Source: Mucidula mucida | Taxonomy: Eukaryota; Basidiomycota; Agaricomycetes; Agaricales; Physalacriaceae | DNA length: 64,000 nt | Reading direction: 5' to 3' | Assembly: GCA_015501055.1 (NCBI GenBank) | Contig: JADNYV010000012.1 | Location: 248,001-312,000 of the forward strand | Part shown: positions 1 through 11,154 of the stretch, in pieces | Layout: the number at the start of each line of letters is the position of its first letter | Position numbering within the stretch: position 1 is the first letter of the stretch | Translations under genes and position numbers: made by a program | Notes under the pieces: generated by a model | Databases searched by the model: none | Told to the model about the DNA's origin: nothing | What the model saw: the letters and a program-made list of their open reading frames with translations, nothing else

Positions 1-253
1 AGAGTCCCGGTCGCGACTGAACGCCGTTCGGAACTGCTTCCGACCCTGCAAACCACTTCGTTGTGTGGGGTGGCCACCGTTTCGAGCGGTACCGGTTGAC
101 TAATGTTTCTGTTCTGATACATCATCGCTACGCTTTACAGTTAACATCGATTTCTTGAATCTCTCAAAATAATTCGACTTACAGTATACCTTTTATACCC
201 TGCCGATCCTGCAACGCCAACACGTCGATCTTTCCCCCAAAATCTACTCGAAC

Positions 254-1427
254 ATGTCTTCTTCCACTGCTAAGCCAGACTATATTTTACCCGTAAGGCA
301 GCTGTACCTCCTCTCATCTCATTCTTGACACTAGTTTCAACCAGGTCAACGAAACAGAATGGCAAAGGTCTGATCTTGGGTCTGATCGTCCAAGCTTGTT
401 ACTAATGACGCTGTTAGGCTCGACGAGCAGTCCAATGCGATGGACACACTTCTAGGCCATAAACTGGGTCCGGGAGACATCGGACAACCCAAGAAGATCT
501 TGGAAGTCGGGTACGAACACAAACTCTCCAGGTTGTTAGGATCGCTCGTTAAGCCCTTCCTTGCAGCGCTGGGTCTGGAGCATGGTGAGCCTAAGTACCT
601 ATGTACCTCGCTGTTGGTACTATACGACCGCTAGGGCCATTTATGTCGCCAACAAGTACCCAGAGGCTGAAGTCATTGCGGCCGACATGAACCCCCTCCC
701 TGCACGGTAGGTCGCCGGATTGCCTTGGACTCTCTCATCTGACCAACAGGCCCTTGCCTTCCAACCTTCGCTACCAGCAAACGAATGCCCTGGAGCCCTT
801 CCCATTCCCGGCAGGCAGCTTCGACATTGTTCACATCCGGCTGACCCTGTGCCATGTGAGAGAGGAACTTGCGCCACATTAGACTCGCCCCGCTCACACT
901 GCTATAGCTTCAAGATGGGGCCGCGGTCCTGACCCGCCTCATCGACCTTGTCGCTCCTGGCGGCTGGCTCCTCGCGGACGACATCGACTGGCTCGCGGAC
1001 TTCTCAGGCTTGGACAACGCGCCCGGTATTAAGGGCGGTCTCTCGCACATCATCAGCAGCACAGTGGCCGTCAAGGGTGACCCGCACTTTGGCAAAAACC
1101 TCAAGTCGCACCTCGAGTCCTCGAGCAAATTGACTAACGTTCATGTTCGCGAGGTTACGACGCCTTTAAACGGCGTGCCGCCCGCAGGTATGTCGCCCGC
1201 CGCGTTGTAACATTCATGCTCACCTGCTTCATACAGACCCAGCTGAGGCTACGTGGGCCAAGACGTTCATGGACACGCTCACACGCGCTGTCGCTGGAGC
1301 CCCTGTTGGGGACGCTCCAGCTGCAAAGGCGATGCAGAAGGCGTTCATCGACGACGCGGCCAACAAGGCGTTGGACTGGCAGTATTCGTTGAAGTTCTAC
1401 TTCGGTTGGGGTCAAAAGCTGGCCTAG
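254..1427 (+). CDS. SAM-dependent methyltransferase (class I, UMTA-like)
   Basis: A probable S-adenosylmethionine-dependent methyltransferase of the class I Rossmann type common in fungi; the substrate cannot be read from sequence. After splicing, motif I reads ILEVGAGSGAW, followed by the acidic end of strand 2 (EVIAADMNP), a post-I stretch FDIVHIRL and the motif APGGWLLADDIDW. The start at 254 gives MSSSTAKPDYILP, followed by a short second exon (VNETEWQR). Introns fall near 293-345, 369-418, 510-568, 591-634, 708-749, 858-908 and 1187-1237. The last exon ends KFYFGWGQKLA. No reading-frame break was found. The family assignment is firm, the biological role unknown. Confidence 0.8.
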
Positions 1428-1900
1428 AGTCGCTTCGCGTCGCGGTAGCCGTCAATTCAACTTGGCGACGACCTCGTTCCTCTCCCTTTCGCTCTCTCCA
1501 GTGATAAGCCTTAGAAGAAGTGTATAAACATCTGTACGATCAAGTCAAAGAGCATTCGCCTTGTGATGAAAGGGACACCTAGTGACTCAATCAGAAAAAT
1601 CAACCTGAGCCAACCTACTCTTCGACTTAGCCAGAAACATCTAAACATGCATCGGTTTGAAGGTCGTTTCTATATTGGCTCCGCACAGTCCCCTTCGTCT
1701 AGGGTAAAAAAAAACAGGGGACAGTGGGTTTCTGATGGTAAGTAGTGCAGTGATGAGTCGGTCAACTACTGTACATACATTGTCGAAAGGGCAAATACTT
1801 GTGCTTTCCTCCTCAACTCGTGACTATGTTGCTGTGGCTCGCAATGGGCGCGCTTTATCAAGCGAATACGTCGTGCAAAATCTTGCGCCTACGATACATA
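1428..1900. other. Intergenic, tail-to-tail region
   Basis: This spacer lies between the stop codons of two convergent genes. It holds short open frames without recognisable protein character and a run of nine A bases near 1706. No promoter, RNA gene or repeat was recognised; it probably carries the two 3' untranslated regions. Confidence 0.5.
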
Positions 1901-4337
1901 CTAATCTTCCTGGACAGAAGATGCTAAACGTTGAAGGCGCTGTTCCAGAGAGTGTATATTCCGCATGAGAACCACATGTTTCCTCTGCAATTCGTCCAAC
2001 GTTGTACCTGAGGTAGAAGCCTGCAGGGGACTGGGCCGAAACGTTGGAGAGAAATCACCCAGTATGGGCCGAGAAGAGTCCCCGCCAACTCTCAAGGACG
2101 CATCCGTGCCCGTACGCTGAGACATCTCCCCAATCATAATCCTAGAAAACGTTCCAGTGACCGTTGGAGTCCCACTTCGTCGAGACATTGCCGATCCAGG
2201 ACGCGGGCTTGGACTAGGACTCGGTGGTGCATCGATATCCATATCTGTGTCCTCTTCTGTGTCTGTCCCATTCACAGGTATCTTATTCAAGTTGGGCATT
2301 GGATTGAAGCGAAGCTCCTTGAATGAACTTGCGCGGCTACGAGTGAAGGAGGACAGGATCCGGGGTTTCCTTCCACTATCAAGTACCTTCTTTCGAGCGC
2401 TCATACCAACGCAGTCCACAAGTTGCTTCATCGCTTCACGATCGGACACCATTCTGACCCCTGTTCGACGGACGGTGCTATTGCGGGACAAAGTCTGGAA
2501 GGGCGTCCGATTCGCAGGCCTCATCGGGGTGCTGAACCTCTGAGGGTTCATTACGGGCGTGGTTAGCACGAGGGGTGCAGGAGTAGAGAACAAGCTCATG
2601 GGTGTGAGACGAGGAGGAAGAGGGGTACGCTGAGCCGGGTTTTGAGAAGCAGGTGCTCTGTCTGGGAACGCGTCTGAAGTGGGTCCCCAAGAAAAGCCGA
2701 TAAAAGCAGAAGTAGTGTCGTCAGATGTTGGTCTGGGAGTCGCGACGTCTCGAAGAATAGAGATCGCTGGGGATGATCCAATAGAAGATTGGAACAGTTC
2801 CGAAAATGCAAATGGCTTAGAATCGTTTTGTTCGGCGGAATAGTCTTCTGATATGTTCGCATTGGGGTCCGCATAGGTAAACTGGGGCACATGAAGGTTT
2901 GAAGGTGCACTGTCTGGGGGACGTTCAACTTGGAATACATGAATGAACGGAACAAACCAACTCGACCACAAATTAGACCACTCTACACCACGGAAAAATT
3001 GATGAGACGTGATTTCACTAACGCTGTGTCGGCCCAGACGAAATTCAGCATCTTTCAAAAGTCTGAAATCTTGTCAAATCGTGAGTGACTGATTCAAATG
3101 ACTATCTTACCCATTAATGAAGTGTTGTAACTCGCTGGATATCGTGAACTGCGCTTTGAAACGGATATACCTCTACAAGTGTGTTAGCAGTGACAGTATG
3201 TTGTATGTGAGCAGACCAACATTAGAATCTATAATCTTGGCGTACGTCGTCCGAATATCCTCCGCAAAAAAGGGTGTAATGCCGAACGTCATCTCATACA
3301 GCATAGCACCCACACTCCACCAATCAGTCTCGCGTCCATATGCTTCATCCTCGTTGAGTTCGCGTGACAAGCGAATCTCGTCGTCTAACTCAAGGGCCAC
3401 CAGGGCCAGCTCGTGGGCCCTCAAGATCTCTGGAGAGATGTAGTCGCATGTCCCACACGGAACTAAGCAATGTTTCTTGGGCAAACGCTGGCTGCCGTCT
3501 AGTGCGGGTGGTAAAAGTTCGGCTGCTGTACCAAAATCGATCAATAGGAGATGGCCATTAGTTCGTAGAACAAAGTTGTGCGGTTTGATGTCTCTACGTG
3601 GCAATGAGTTGTGAAGGATGTAGATCCCGAAATGCTCACCTGTGCACATATCCTTGAGAATGACACCAATGAACAGCGCTGACAATCTGAGGTGCCCACC
3701 ATCGAATGTCAGCCTCAGCAACACGCCCGTCCAACGGACTGGACTCCAATACATCCCACAAGGTTCCTCCCTCGGCGTACTCCATGACAAACTTGAGATG
3801 GCTCTGTGTCTGATAGGCACACAATAGATGAGGCGACCAGTGCGACTTGGTGACATTGGCTCGGGCGAGAATATCCCGTTCCACCTGGGGCGAGCATTGC
3901 TGCACGACGTTGGTCACTGTGATCAAATAGGGCGTTGGCATGCGCACCTCACGCATCCGCAAAGCGAATTTCTTGTCAATCGTCTTCCGCACATATACTC
4001 GACCATTTAGGCGACAGTTGACAACATCGATCTAGAAGAGCGTTGGCCAAGTCTACTGCAAGAGCGCCCCCGCTACTCACTGCACCAAATTGACCGTAAT
4101 CCAGCGTGCCAACGGGGCGGAAATCACTGTCCTGAAGTCTGATGGACTCGATTTCATTCGTCCGTGCTGTTTGACGCGTCAGAAAATATATTTCGTCAGC
4201 CAAAAACGTCCCTCGCCTGTCTTGCCAATAACACTGTGACCGTGCAGCAACCGGTCAAGTGCCAAACCGTCTTCGTCTTCGTCTCCCCGGCTCTTGAGTA
4301 GTTCCTGTAGTCGTGATTTTCGAGTGTTCCAAGACAT
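1901..4337 (-). CDS. AGC-family Ser/Thr kinase, DMPK/ROCK-like
   Basis: A serine/threonine kinase of the AGC group, closest in layout to the DMPK/ROCK branch. The N-terminal region has a helical segment ending LADEIYFLTRQT, then the Gly loop YGQFGA, the lysine in VRKTIDKKFAL, an alpha-C glutamate in QVERDIL, HRDIKPHN, DFG in LLIDFGTAAE, SPEIL and the DWWSVGAMLYEMTFG block. A kinase tail (KDAEFRLGRH) follows. A roughly 300-residue low-complexity Ser/Pro/Thr region ends in a predicted coiled coil (LDELQRKHVVLMRNIHSLEQ). Seven or so introns interrupt the gene. Near 4202-4206 the frame changes: the exon starting at the ATG at 4337 runs MSWNTRKSRLQELL through GKTGEGRF, and one extra base in the A5 run would join it to LADEIYF. 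Kinase identity is firm, the exact orthologue uncertain. Confidence 0.85.
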
Positions 4338-4514
4338 GCATTAGGTCGTCCAGTAGTTGTACAAGATGAACATAAGGAGAATATAGTACAGGTCAAAGTT
4401 CAGGTTAATCACCTCGGTCCGGTAGACACGTTGTCCTAAAACAGCATGAAATTACCACGGTCGCACAGCACGAACGTATTCTACCGTAAAATAGTGTAAA
4501 TCCAGAGAAAAAAA

Positions 4515-7500
4515 TCACAAAGTCAGCTCCTTCTCAATCTGCTGAAGAACAGTGGGATCCGCCTTCGACAAAAATTGTCCACGGAAAACACTCGAGCCAT
4601 AAATCGCTTCCGCTTCCCTCAATCGTTCACCGACATAAGTACTCAGCTTGATTGTTCGAACAGGATCGTTATCATAGAGCTGCTGGAGAGTAAGCTGTGG
4701 CAGTAAGCGAGAGATCGAGCTAAAACTGACCATCTTTCGCCTATCATACTCGGGCGTGTTCTGGCTTTCTTTGAAATATGCGTACGGAGCATCCTCCAAC
4801 TCCCAATGTCGACGCAGCGGTGACTCAGCAGATCTAGCGCCTGGTTAACACTTCGTCGTCAGGGCAGCATAACGATCGTACTCATCATCGGGCGCTACGG
4901 TGGCTTCCTTGATTTCCCCAAAGACGTCCATCCATATGTTAAAATCTCGGTAGGAAGTCTTTCCAACACTTCAGGTCGTCCTGTAGAAACGAGAGCAGCC
5001 ACACCCATAGCGCAGAGCTTCCTGTGCTTTCCTTCTGACATAGAGTCGAACTAATATCAATTCAGGACACCGGGAATATTATTCAACGAAAGAGCTGTGT
5101 ACCTTTGTCCACCAGGCATCCATTAACAATTCGTACAACTTGGCCTCCGTTATCTTGAGAGCCGGTGCCGTGTGTGTCATAAGTTGCGCAAACATTGCAC
5201 GATCTGCCATCACTATTCGAGCGAACACATAGATATGTTCTATCAACACAAACGTCACAACCTGCTCATGTTTGTCAGTAGAATTGAAAAGCAATATACT
5301 GGATAAATACTTCGCTATCGAGCAAGGTTGTCATGAGATATGCAAAGAGGCCGGAAACGTGCAGCGCTTCGCCCCAAAGGCTAGACGGGTTGGTACCGAC
5401 GATGTTGTTGATGCAGATCACCATGTCTTTTAGGTTGGACGTGACGCTTACGTTTCGCAACGCCTCGTAAAATGCCACGAACAACGGCACGGCACAGACT
5501 TGGAGAATTTGTGGTCCAGCAAGTAGGAAGTACGAATCGACGATGTCGACGACTTGGCTTAAGAGATCCAGATTAGTACCTAAAAGCCGAATAGCTTCGG
5601 GGAACAGATCCATGAATGGCTGGACGGCAGCTGTGCCTGATAGGTTCCTCAACGCTGCTTTCCAGAGAGCTAATCCATCTTCGTCCAGGTGGATCTACCA
5701 ACTGTGTCAATCGCCATGTAAGTTCGCGTCAATGAGTAACACTCACCGCTTGTTGTAGAGATTCCTGGACCAGCGGCACGACGATGTGGGTCAGTCTAGA
5801 CGATTCGCCCTTCGTCGCCTACAAAACATCTTATGAGGTATCCGGATTGTATAGAGGTAGCAACTTACGTTGACAAGATTCGTAACTGTCACCAAAAGGG
5901 AAGCTTTCAGTAAAAAATCTTCACCGGCATCAGTCCCTATAAATCATTATGAATTTAAGGAATGAAAAAGCGCAAGTAGAGACCTACAAATTCCTGGCAA
6001 TGGTTGTGTTATGGTATCCACAAGTGGAGAAATCTTGGTAAAATCGGTATATGTCCCACAACTAGAGGAGAACACGTACCCTCTGTCCCGCTTGCTCGAT
6101 CAAAGCGTTAAGAGTCGAATCAACTCGCCGCTTGTTCTCAAGTGTATCGGCCTCTCCCATCAGCTTCACGAGTTCCGTAACCGCCATAGAGAGCCATTGC
6201 TGGAACGCGTCGATGTTGAAATCAATGGTCTGTTATGGCTGAGCTTTGCACCATGCTGGGAAGTAAAGTACCTACATCCACACACTCTCGTAAAGCCATT
6301 GCAGCTGTTAAACGCACGACGGTATCGGTTCCGGGCCCTCGGTCGCTCATCAAATGCATTATGATTTGCCAGGCAACAGGCATGTTGGGATTGAGCACAA
6401 TCTGTGACCACTTGCCAATGAGCCATGCAATTCGCCTCTTAATGATGGGGTAGCTAACCAGGTCTGGTCAATGAAGATCTATAGAAAGTGGCGTCGGACT
6501 GACTTGGAGTCGGTGCTTTGAGCTTCGGTCACCAGGGTCTGCGACGCCCACTGCTCAAAGGGCAAAGTCTCATGTAGTCGCCCCGCGCAACGACCGATAG
6601 CGCAATACAGCGCCTCTTTTTGAAGGAGAGTCTGAAAATCGGGCGCAGCCTGCCCTACCAACCAGTGAGCTGGGCATTCGGGATGAATAAGCGATGTAAA
6701 CAAACCAGCCAATTCGTTGAACATTTACGAAGTAACGGGACGACATATTCCGGGAATTGATTGGACATATGGATTAGAACTCTCTCGCTGCAAGCCTGGA
6801 TGTATATGAGCAAGAAATGAATGTTTCTAGTATATATAGAGGCTTACACGAAGTTCATATTCCCATTGATCGTTTTCTTTATCTTCCGCATTTACCCACT
6901 CTTCGGGATCGGCCATCCAGGCCTGCAAGTCCTGAACGTTGAGTGGCAAGAGTCTGGTGACGATTATCTTGACAGCCTCTTCAACGAAGGCGGAGGAGAG
7001 GGCTTTTCGTAGATCGTTAGAAATAGCTGGAAACGTATGGGAAAGGCAGACCATTCTTGTTGGGCATCCCGTCGCGTTTCACCGGCACCCATTGAGCAAG
7101 ATTCTCGTTGAATAAAACCATACCCTGTACAAGGATTCTAACAGGATATAGAATAATGGGGAGTCTGTAAAAGGCTCCAGTAAAAATGAGGCGTAAATCA
7201 CCAGTAAGATCACACCTTGTACAGTTTCAGAAGGGCCCGTCAGAGCTTGAGCTACGTGGTTCCAGTAGAACATGACAAGTTCACTGCATCCTGGTAACTC
7301 CACAAAGCGTGCATGAGAAAGCTGAGAAAGTCTCCTGAAGAATTTCCCGATGTGACGAATATGCTTTGTGAGGACCTCGATGAAAGCCCTCGACTGGGGA
7401 GTTTCCGCAGGACTCGTCGTCAGAAGCGTGTGGCGTAGTTGCAAAAGTGCCTTGACTTGAACGGCGGAGTCTTGGAAGAATTGGACGAACTGAATGGACG

Positions 7501-8549
7501 ATAGCATTCTCGATACAGCGAAAGGTGACACACATACGTACCCACGGCTCTTTTTCTTGTAGGCCCATCTTCTCCCCACGTTGCCAGAGCCATATCCCGA
7601 TGCGGCTGATACACTTATAGACTTGGTGTGCCAATGAGACATCAAAGTACACGCGACTCGTATTCATCGCGTCGACGTCTACATTGGCAAACGTGGCGGC
7701 CATGGTGGCATAGTAGCTATATAGTACGGCGTGCAGCGAGTCTACGAGCTGTCAAAAATCATTAAGTACAAATTGAGTCCTATCAAGATCACCGGCACCT
7801 GAGTCATGGTTTTGACACCAGTCAGCATCTTGTAAGCTGCGAATTCGCGTAGGACTCCATTGAGGAGCTGTAAACTCCGTTGTAATAGAAGGGTGGGACG
7901 TAGATCCTCGGACGGCGTACTATATCGCAGCTGAAGATTGGTGTCTATAGTGTTCATTAGAACGGTGACCAAATTGGACCTATGGACGTGAGTACTACGT
8001 TACACACTGAAGGCTTTGGAGAACGGCGACTTACCAAGCCAAGGGATAGTCCTGGCGGGCCAACTTGGCCACGATGAGAGCATTACAATCAGCTATCTGT
8101 AACAAAAGGATTGTGAGGACTTTGTGAAGACATTTGAAAGATGATTTGCCGTCTGATCTTCCTCGTCGAGGAATGAGAGACATCGCTCTCGTATCCGACC
8201 TCTATGCTCATCATTTTGCAGTCTAGGACGTGTCATCAGTAGTTAAGAAGTATTCGGGCACGATCCGAAGGACGTACTTTCGCGATTTCCATGACTTTAA
8301 AGCTTCGTTTTTGAATTGAATGATGGCCTGTTGGCGCACGGGTAAAGGCACTGAGCGTTCGGCAGCGATATCCTGTAAAGCATCGAAAGCTCCGAATAGG
8401 CCTAGCATTTGCTTGAGCCTCTTGTCGGATTGGTGGAGAACCCGGGGATCCTGGGAGGTGGCGCCTTCGAGAGCTTGGTAGAGCTCTTGTGGAGACACGT
8501 TGTCGACAGTGACGCCCATGGCCATTGGCCGACCTGAGCCGGTGTTCAT
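4515..8549 (-). CDS. Importin-11 / Kap120-type karyopherin
   Basis: A nuclear transport receptor of the importin-beta superfamily that carries cargo through the nuclear pore under RanGTP control. The N terminus fits an importin-beta N-terminal domain: NVSPQELYQALEGATSQDP, then VRQQAIIQFKNEALKSW and ADCNALIVAKLARQDYP. Downstream exons match the Importin-11 pattern (PVRILVQGMVLFNENLAQW; WMADPEEW; MADRAMFAQLM). The protein ends ADPTVLQQIEKELTL. About a dozen introns are present. Frame changes of one base occur near 4941-4944, 6724-6726, 7062-7064 and possibly 7215, and an in-frame TAA lies at 4845-4847 between two well-coding stretches. The second start at MGVTVDNV is also possible. Orthology to importin-11 is an inference from motif order. 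Confidence 0.8.
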
Positions 8550-9025
8550 TGCAGGAGCAGCAGTCCTCTCCAGTAGTTGCGCAGTGGGCAGAACAGGGAG
8601 ACAACAGGTAGAAACTGGAAGTCACCGCGAGAACAGGTAGGAGTTAAGTTTTCGAATTATACGCGGCATAAACAAATTCAGAAATCGCCCAAAAAGGCAG
8701 TATGTTAAGTACCCTTGAATGATTGAAATCTTCACCAACACTACCGCGTTCGACGCGTCAGTTAGCGATTACGTCCCTGTTGAGAAGAATTCACCAGTTG
8801 AATTCTCCCAGAGATAAGCTTATTCCAAAAGATTACGCGAGCTTGCGAACTTGGAATTCAATCGTAGATGACATCGGAGTGATGACTGTGATATCTCTTT
8901 TGGGTTGTGGTGTTTGTGCGTAAACAACGCGTCGCATGTTTGCTTTCCGCCACTGCCTGGCGCTCACTCGATACCTGCCACCGCCGTCGCGACTGCTCTG
9001 TGTACCGTATACAACCAGTCTTAAA
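8550..9025. promoter_or_regulatory. Divergent promoter region, importin / SLX4
   Basis: This 476-base spacer separates the start codons of two head-to-head genes and must hold both promoters. No clear TATA box or repeated element stands out. An ATG at 8936, in frame with the SLX4 gene, opens a 30-residue Arg/Leu/Pro-rich extension, so the SLX4 start could lie there rather than at 9026. Confidence 0.4.
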
Positions 9026-11046
9026 ATGTTCCGCCGTGACTTGGACGAGGTAATTGAAGATTCTGAGCCAGAGAGAGAGGCCCGCAGGCAGCACCGCCGA
9101 CTGGAGCGCAAACGACGCGTAGACCCGCCTATCGACGGTGTTGTTATTGACTTGTCCGAAGAAGAAGAGGCTTTTCCGACACATAGCGCGCCTCCCGCGC
9201 CCTCTTCGTCGCCGAGCATCATAGACATATCCGGTTCGTGTCTTGACGCGTCGCACTTCATTGTGTCCTTAACCATTTATCAGACGACAGTTTCTCCGTT
9301 TCGTCACCCAATAAATGCACGACTTCGCCAACACCACCACCTTTTGAATCCGAAGATTCCGAGATCGAAATACACGCCCTTCCATTACAGTCCAAGCCAT
9401 TGTACAACGTCGATGATTCTGCCATCTTTGAGGACTCTCTGAGTCTACCCAGTCTCCTAATACCAACATCCTCCCGCAAATCTGTGCACGGGCGCCCACA
9501 GACTGAGGATCTGGTTGCCAGCGAACATGACGACGACGATGATGGACTCGACCTGTCACGCTTCGCTTTCAAAGCACCTCAGCCCACTCGTTCTCGCAAA
9601 GAGCTAACCACCATGCCTAAAACCTCGCGTCCTGTACCCTTGCGCGCCAAGAAGCAAAATGAACGTTTCGGAGATTTTCCCGACGCGCAGCTGAATAAGC
9701 TACTCAAGTGTGTCTGCTGTAATTTGGCTTGGACAGCGCGTAAAAGTGCAGCTCAGAAACTTGTACACCTTCGATCCTGCGCCAAAAAGTTGGCGTTTTC
9801 CGACGAGACTGTCCGCATTCGGATGACGCAGTACCTAGCTACGGTGGTCGAACCTGTTGCAAAAACGAAGGATGTCTCAAAGGATACATCAGGCACCTAT
9901 TTCCAAGACATCGTGCAAGAGGCGGCCCCAAAGAAACGCACTCGACGCGTAGAGGCTGCTGGGACTGTAAAAGCCCCAGGAGACACCCGCGATTCTATAT
10001 TGCGCAGGGCACAGACGTTTCTTGCGTCGTCGTCTGAGCATTTCACCATTCCTGCAAGACACGCCTCCGCGCCATCTGTACTTGGTCCTTCTTCGGGCAG
10101 TCGCGAGGTCTCAGAGCCTGAGGCGGAAGACTCACATCCGTTACCCCTTACTCAACCTTTCCGAGCATCCAAGTTCGCGCGCCCCATGCGAGCCGAATCT
10201 GACAACGAGGCCGAACTTCCACCATCGACACAAACGTTTGCTCCGTCCAAGTTTGGCGGAGAGTCAAACCTACTCTTGCGTTCGCCGTCACCGTCCATTC
10301 GATCTCGTTTGATTTTCTGGATACAGCGGATAACTCTCCGCCAGCATCGACAGTACGTTCCATGAAGTTAGTCCATGACGGAATACGACTGATAACACCC
10401 AGACTGTTTTTCTCACTTCTAGCTCAAGCGTACACTCGCCGATGTCTCCTTCGACATCTCACCTGATGAGCTCTCCCGATTATCGCTCCCTAAAAGAGGT
10501 GAAGATGTCTTCACCTGACATGGCAGTAGCAGTGGAGGACAATATTTATGGTGCTAATGACGATGGTGCATTCTTACATTTCGAGCCTGGAGAGGATGTC
10601 CCAGCCCCGTTTGCTCTGCCTGTACCAGCAACACCAGCCAAGCCAGAGCGCAAGAAGCAAAACAAGGGCAAAGGAAAAGTCAAGGATGTCACCAAGACGG
10701 TAGCCTCTAGATGGAAGGATGAAGAATTCGATGACCGCTGGGAGCAGCAAATGAAAGGGAAAATCAAAGCGGATGAGGATTTGTACTTCCGGATATTGCG
10801 TTATGAAGTGAGCATTCGCTCTGCTCCTCTAGACCGGTCTCTCATACCTTACCAGCCCATTCATTTCGATGTCTTCCTCAAGTTGGCCACAGTCGCTGAC
10901 CGGCCAATATCAGGAATGCTCAAATATCAGGTTAGAGTGTTCTTGGATAAGCAGGTATGTGAGTTCCGCCCTATCGACTCAGTTTAACTGAAGCGCATTC
11001 ACAGGCCATCACTTTCTACGGCGGAGATCAAAGTTGGAGGCGTTGA
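9026..11046 (+). CDS. SLX4: Structure-specific endonuclease subunit SLX4
   Basis: Scaffold and activator of the Slx1 GIY-YIG nuclease, which cuts branched DNA such as flaps and Holliday junctions in the nucleus. The N terminus is acidic and disordered (FRRDLDEVIEDSEPE). A small Cys/His motif follows (LKCVCCNLAWTARKSA, then LVHLRSCAKK). The middle is Ser/Pro-rich with two short repeats (PFRASKFARP, TFAPSKFGG). The C-terminal module contains SRWKDEEFDDRWEQQMK and PIHFDVFLKLATVADRP and ends DKQAITFYGGDQSWRR, the helical Slx1-binding domain. Introns lie near 9233-9281, 10347-10421 and 10954-11004. Between about 10302 and 10517 two frames are both open; the alternative frame (FDFLDTADNSPPAS, LADVSFDISPDELSRLS) looks more protein-like, suggesting two compensating one-base errors. 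Confidence 0.85.
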
Positions 11047-11154
11047 AGCCTCCCTACTAACAAAGCTATACGTACACTCTGACATCTTTATAGTAATTGT
11101 ATCCGTAAATGCTCCTCTAGATTATTGAATATCGTATCGTATCATAGCTCAGCA

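Noticed and set aside
8236..9559. Several overlapping Arg/Ser-rich frames on the minus strand near the SLX4 start
   Set aside because: Arg/Ser-rich composition is the usual antisense shadow of acidic coding sequence; they overlap the SLX4 N-terminal exons and importin exon 1.
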